This document shows positions 29,979 to 32,754 of a stretch of DNA of 32,754 bases, one piece after another. Numbering within the stretch: position 1 is the stretch's first letter; each line of letters opens with the position of its first letter. The stretch is from JBBSHE01 sp038253325 (GTDB lineage Bacteria > Actinomycetota > Actinomycetes > Propionibacteriales > Nocardioidaceae): NCBI GenBank assembly GCA_038253325.1, contig JBBSHE010000031.1:1-32754 (forward strand). The letters run 5' to 3'. The translations under genes and the position numbers were made by a program. Under the pieces are notes generated by a model, which saw nothing but the letters and a program-made list of their open reading frames with translations, was not told the DNA's origin and made no database searches.

Positions 29979-32754
29979 GAGTGCCTGGCCGGCCGGCGCC
30001 CGGGCCGGCGGAGATGACGATGCGGTTGGCGCCGCAGCCGGGGGAGGTGGTCGACCGCAAGGTGATGTTCAGGTTCGACTGGAACGGCCGCACGTACCCC
30101 GCGTACGAGGGGGACACGATCGCCTCCGCGCTGGCAGCCTGCGGCGAGCGGGTGTTCTCGCGCAGCTTCAAGTACCACCGGCCGCGCGGCCTGCTGACGG
30201 CGGACCACCTCGACCCTGGGTGCATCGTCCAGGTCGGCGACGAGCCCAACGTGCGCGGCGCCCACCGGCTGGTCCGGCCGGGCCTGTCGGTGCACCCGCA
30301 GGACACCTGGCCGTCGCTCGGCTTCGACGTCAAGGCGGCCAACGGTGCGCTCAGCCGCTTTCTGGGGGCCGGGTTCTACTACAAGACGTTCATCCGCCCG
30401 CAGTTCCTGTGGCCGACGTACGAGCGGGTGTTGCGACGGTTCTCGCACGGCGGTCATGTCTCGGCGGCCCGGCGGACACCGAACGGGAGTGCCAGGTACG
30501 ACAAACGTCACGTGCATCCCGACGTCCTCGTCGCCGGCGGAGGTCCGGCCGGGATGGCGGCCGCCGTCGCCGCGGCGCGGGCCGGCGCCCAGGTGATGCT
30601 GGTGGAGGAGGAGCAGTCGCTCGGTGGCCACCTGCGGTGGGGCGCAGAGGCCGACCTGACGCTCTTGCGCGAGCTGTATGCCCTGGTGGACGCGACGCCG
30701 GGGTTGGAGGTGCTGACGAACTCGGTGGTGCTGGGCCGCTATGACGACAACTGGGTTGCCGTGCTGCAGCGTGGTCTGGCCCGAGTGGACGAACGCCTGC
30801 TGAAGGCCAGGGCGAAATCCTTGGTCGTCGCACCGGGTCTGATCGAACGGCCCTACGTCTTCGCCGGCAACGACGTACCGGGAGTGCTGGTGTCGACGGC
30901 GGTCCGGCGGCTCCTCAACCTGTACGCCGTCAGGCCGGGGACGCGCGCCGTCGTCTTCACCGCCAACCCCGAAGGCGACGCCGCCGCCAGCGACCTGGCG
31001 CGCGCAGGTGTGGACGTCGTGCACGTCGAGGACGCCCGCCGCGGTGGTGACGTGGTCCGGGTCTTCGGCCGCTCCGGCGTCCAGGCGGTCGAAGTCGCCG
31101 GCGGCTCGAGGTTCGACTGCGACCTGCTTGTCACCGCCGTCGGATGGACGGCCCCGGTCTCGCTGCTCACCATGGCCGGAAACGTCGCGTCCTACGACCG
31201 GCGGTGCGCCCGGTTCCGGCCCGACATCGCCGGGCTGCCAGCCGACGTCCTGGCGACCGGCGGCATCGTGGGTGACGGGACGTCGGAGCAGCTCGTTGCC
31301 CACGGCGAGGCGACCGGCCGGGAAGCGGCCAGACGGGCCGCCGAGGTTGCCCGAGAACGGCGCGCAACCGTACCGACCCGGGCGGCCGGTGTCGACGCCG
31401 GGCCGCCATCGGCGACCGACGGACCGGGCGAGGTGCCCGGCTTGCTGGTGCACCCGCACCCGGAGCTGTTTCGGGGCCGCACCCACGGCGTCGTCGACTT
31501 CTCCGAGGATGTGTCCTCGCAGGACCTGTACACGGCGGTAGCCGAGGGCTACGAGTCGGTCGAGCTGGCCAAGCGCTACACCACAGCGACGATGGGACCG
31601 ACCCAGGGAAAGCTGGAAACCGTCAACGTGGTGGCTATTGTCGCCGACGCGACGGGTCGGAGCATCGAGGAGACCGGGACCACGACCTGGCGACCGCCGT
31701 ACGCGCCGGTCACGCTCGGCGCGATGGCGGGCAGGCCGCGCGAGCCCAGGCGGGTCTCGCCGATGCAGTCGTGGCACGAGCACCATGGTGCCGTCCCTTT
31801 GGTCGCCGGCGCCTGGATCCGGCCGGACCACTACGGCGACCCGGATGACGAGGTCCGCGCCGTGCGGGAGCGGGTCGGGATCATCGACGTGACGCCGATC
31901 GGCAAGCTCGACCTGCGCGGCCCCGACGTACCGCGGCTGCTGAACCTGCTCTATGTGAACAAGTGGTCCAAGCTGGAGGTGGGCCGGGTCCGCTACGGCG
32001 TGATGTGCGCCGAGGACGGCGTGGTTCTGGACGACGGCGTGACCGCACGGCTCGGAGCCGAGCACTACTTGATGAGCACCACGTCGTCGGGCGCGGCAGC
32101 CATCTGGGAGTGGGCCGAGCGCTGGCTGCAGACCGAGCACGCCGACTGGCGGGTGCACGTGACGCCGGTGACGACGGCGTACGCGAGCGTCAACGTCGCC
32201 GGACCGCGGTCTCGGGACCTGCTGTGCCGGCTCGTCGACGACGTGGACCTGTCGGCGGAGGCCTTCCCGTACATGCGGGTGCGCACGGGTCGGGTTGCCG
32301 GCATCGACGGCTGTGTGCTGTGGCGGATCGGCTTCACCGGCGAGCTGAGCTTCGAGCTGCACGTACCGGCGAGTTACGGGCTGCACGTGTGGGAACGACT
32401 GCTCGACGACGGTCGCGACCTCGGGGTCCGGGCATTCGGGGTCGAGGCCCAGCGCGTCCTGCGCCTCGAGAAGGGCCATCTGATCGTCGGCCAGGACACC
32501 GACGGCCTCACCCGGGCGTTCAGCGCCGGGCTGGACGGGCTGGTCAAGCTCGACAAGCCCGACTTCGCCGGTCTGCCCGAGCTGGCCTGGCAACGGGAGT
32601 CCCGAGACGACGTACGGCTGGTCGCTCTGCGTACGGCCGACACCTCCCTCGTACCCGAGGAGGGCAGCCAGCTCACCGAGGACGGCGACCGGATCTGCGG
32701 TCGGGTGACGTCTGCCCGGATGTCGCCGACCCTCGGCCGGTCCGTCTGCCTGGC
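29975..32754 (+). CDS. soxA: Sarcosine oxidase alpha subunit, truncated by the window end
   Basis: The open frame runs 926 codons to the window edge with no stop. GTG 29975 overlaps the soxD stop; ATG 30014 or 30020 are alternatives. The order fits alpha: a ferredoxin-like N-terminus (GDTIASALAACG, FKYHRPRGLL), an NAD-binding domain (VLVAGGGPAGMAAAVAAARAGAQV, about 195-218), a linker, and a C-terminal GcvT-like folate domain (VRERVGIIDVTPIGKLDLRGPDVPRLLNLLY, GFTGELSFELHVP, RLEKGHLIVGQDTDG). Alpha binds NAD and takes the methylene group to tetrahydrofolate. The minus-strand frame across this gene is a shadow. The last ~30 residues are missing. Confidence 0.94.
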   Translation, partial: MRVPGRPAPGPAEMTMRLAPQPGEVVDRKVMFRFDWNGRTYPAYEGDTIASALAACGERVFSRSFKYHRPRGLLTADHLDPGCIVQVGDEPNVRGAHRLVRPGLSVHPQDTWPSLGFDVKAANGALSRFLGAGFYYKTFIRPQFLWPTYERVLRRFSHGGHVSAARRTPNGSARYDKRHVHPDVLVAGGGPAGMAAAVAAARAGAQVMLVEEEQSLGGHLRWGAEADLTLLRELYALVDATPGLEVLTNSVVLGRYDDNWVAVLQRGLARVDERLLKARAKSLVVAPGLIERPYVFAGNDVPGVLVSTAVRRLLNLYAVRPGTRAVVFTANPEGDAAASDLARAGVDVVHVEDARRGGDVVRVFGRSGVQAVEVAGGSRFDCDLLVTAVGWTAPVSLLTMAGNVASYDRRCARFRPDIAGLPADVLATGGIVGDGTSEQLVAHGEATGREAARRAAEVARERRATVPTRAAGVDAGPPSATDGPGEVPGLLVHPHPELFRGRTHGVVDFSEDVSSQDLYTAVAEGYESVELAKRYTTATMGPTQGKLETVNVVAIVADATGRSIEETGTTTWRPPYAPVTLGAMAGRPREPRRVSPMQSWHEHHGAVPLVAGAWIRPDHYGDPDDEVRAVRERVGIIDVTPIGKLDLRGPDVPRLLNLLYVNKWSKLEVGRVRYGVMCAEDGVVLDDGVTARLGAEHYLMSTTSSGAAAIWEWAERWLQTEHADWRVHVTPVTTAYASVNVAGPRSRDLLCRLVDDVDLSAEAFPYMRVRTGRVAGIDGCVLWRIGFTGELSFELHVPASYGLHVWERLLDDGRDLGVRAFGVEAQRVLRLEKGHLIVGQDTDGLTRAFSAGLDGLVKLDKPDFAGLPELAWQRESRDDVRLVALRTADTSLVPEEGSQLTEDGDRICGRVTSARMSPTLGRSVCL

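Noticed and set aside
29897..32593. 898-codon minus-strand open frame
   Set aside because: It is a high-GC shadow of soxA: Arg/Gly/Pro/His-rich with no domain, while the plus frame has clear sarcosine oxidase alpha motifs.

Overview
The window is high-GC DNA from a filamentous-type actinomycete. This rests on GTG starts, a WhiB-like regulator beside a PASTA-domain penicillin-binding protein and two ArsA-like ATPases, and the dnaX-ybaB-recR-DUF5063-ask-asd order known from Streptomyces and relatives. I cannot name the genus; an order such as Propionibacteriales or Streptosporangiales would fit. No replication origin, rRNA operon or CRISPR array is visible.

Layout. (1) 1-290: the end of a tyrosine recombinase gene pointing at the 3' end of tRNA-Ser(GGA), which looks like the right edge of an integrated element. 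(2) 437-7452: core genes: a ChaB-like protein, SRP RNA, dnaX, ybaB, recR, a DUF5063 gene, ask and asd. (3) 7484-8793: a small islet against the 3' end of tRNA-Pro(CGG), holding a DNA-binding remnant, a CDF-like cation transporter and a divergent ArsR regulator with two interlocked promoters. (4) 8950-18100: a metallophosphoesterase, YqeY, a bifunctional PBP, WblA/WhiB4, two ArsA-like ATPases, a membrane Ser/Thr kinase and an unidentified protein, with unusual repeats and dyads around wblA. (5) 18257-32754: a locus for uptake and breakdown of a methylated amine, probably glycine betaine or a related betaine.

The last region is the most interesting. On the minus strand, an OpuA/OpuC-type ABC importer (two permeases, an ATPase with CBS domains, a lipoprotein binding protein) is followed by a nitrilase-fold amidohydrolase. 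A monocistronic IclR regulator comes next. On the plus strand, a tightly packed operon follows: an FAD oxidase, a DmdA-like GcvT-family methyltransferase, a BHMT-like Zn homocysteine methyltransferase, a methylenetetrahydrofolate reductase-like protein, then sarcosine oxidase beta, delta and alpha; alpha runs off the window. Nearly the same palindrome (TTGCC-N5-GGCAA) lies upstream of both operons, so the IclR protein probably controls uptake and catabolism together. The inferred scheme is import, first demethylation onto homocysteine or tetrahydrofolate, oxidative demethylation of the dimethyl and monomethyl amines to glycine, and recycling of the one-carbon units through folate to methionine.

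All functional names come from reading motifs and recalled family sequences; no database search was run.
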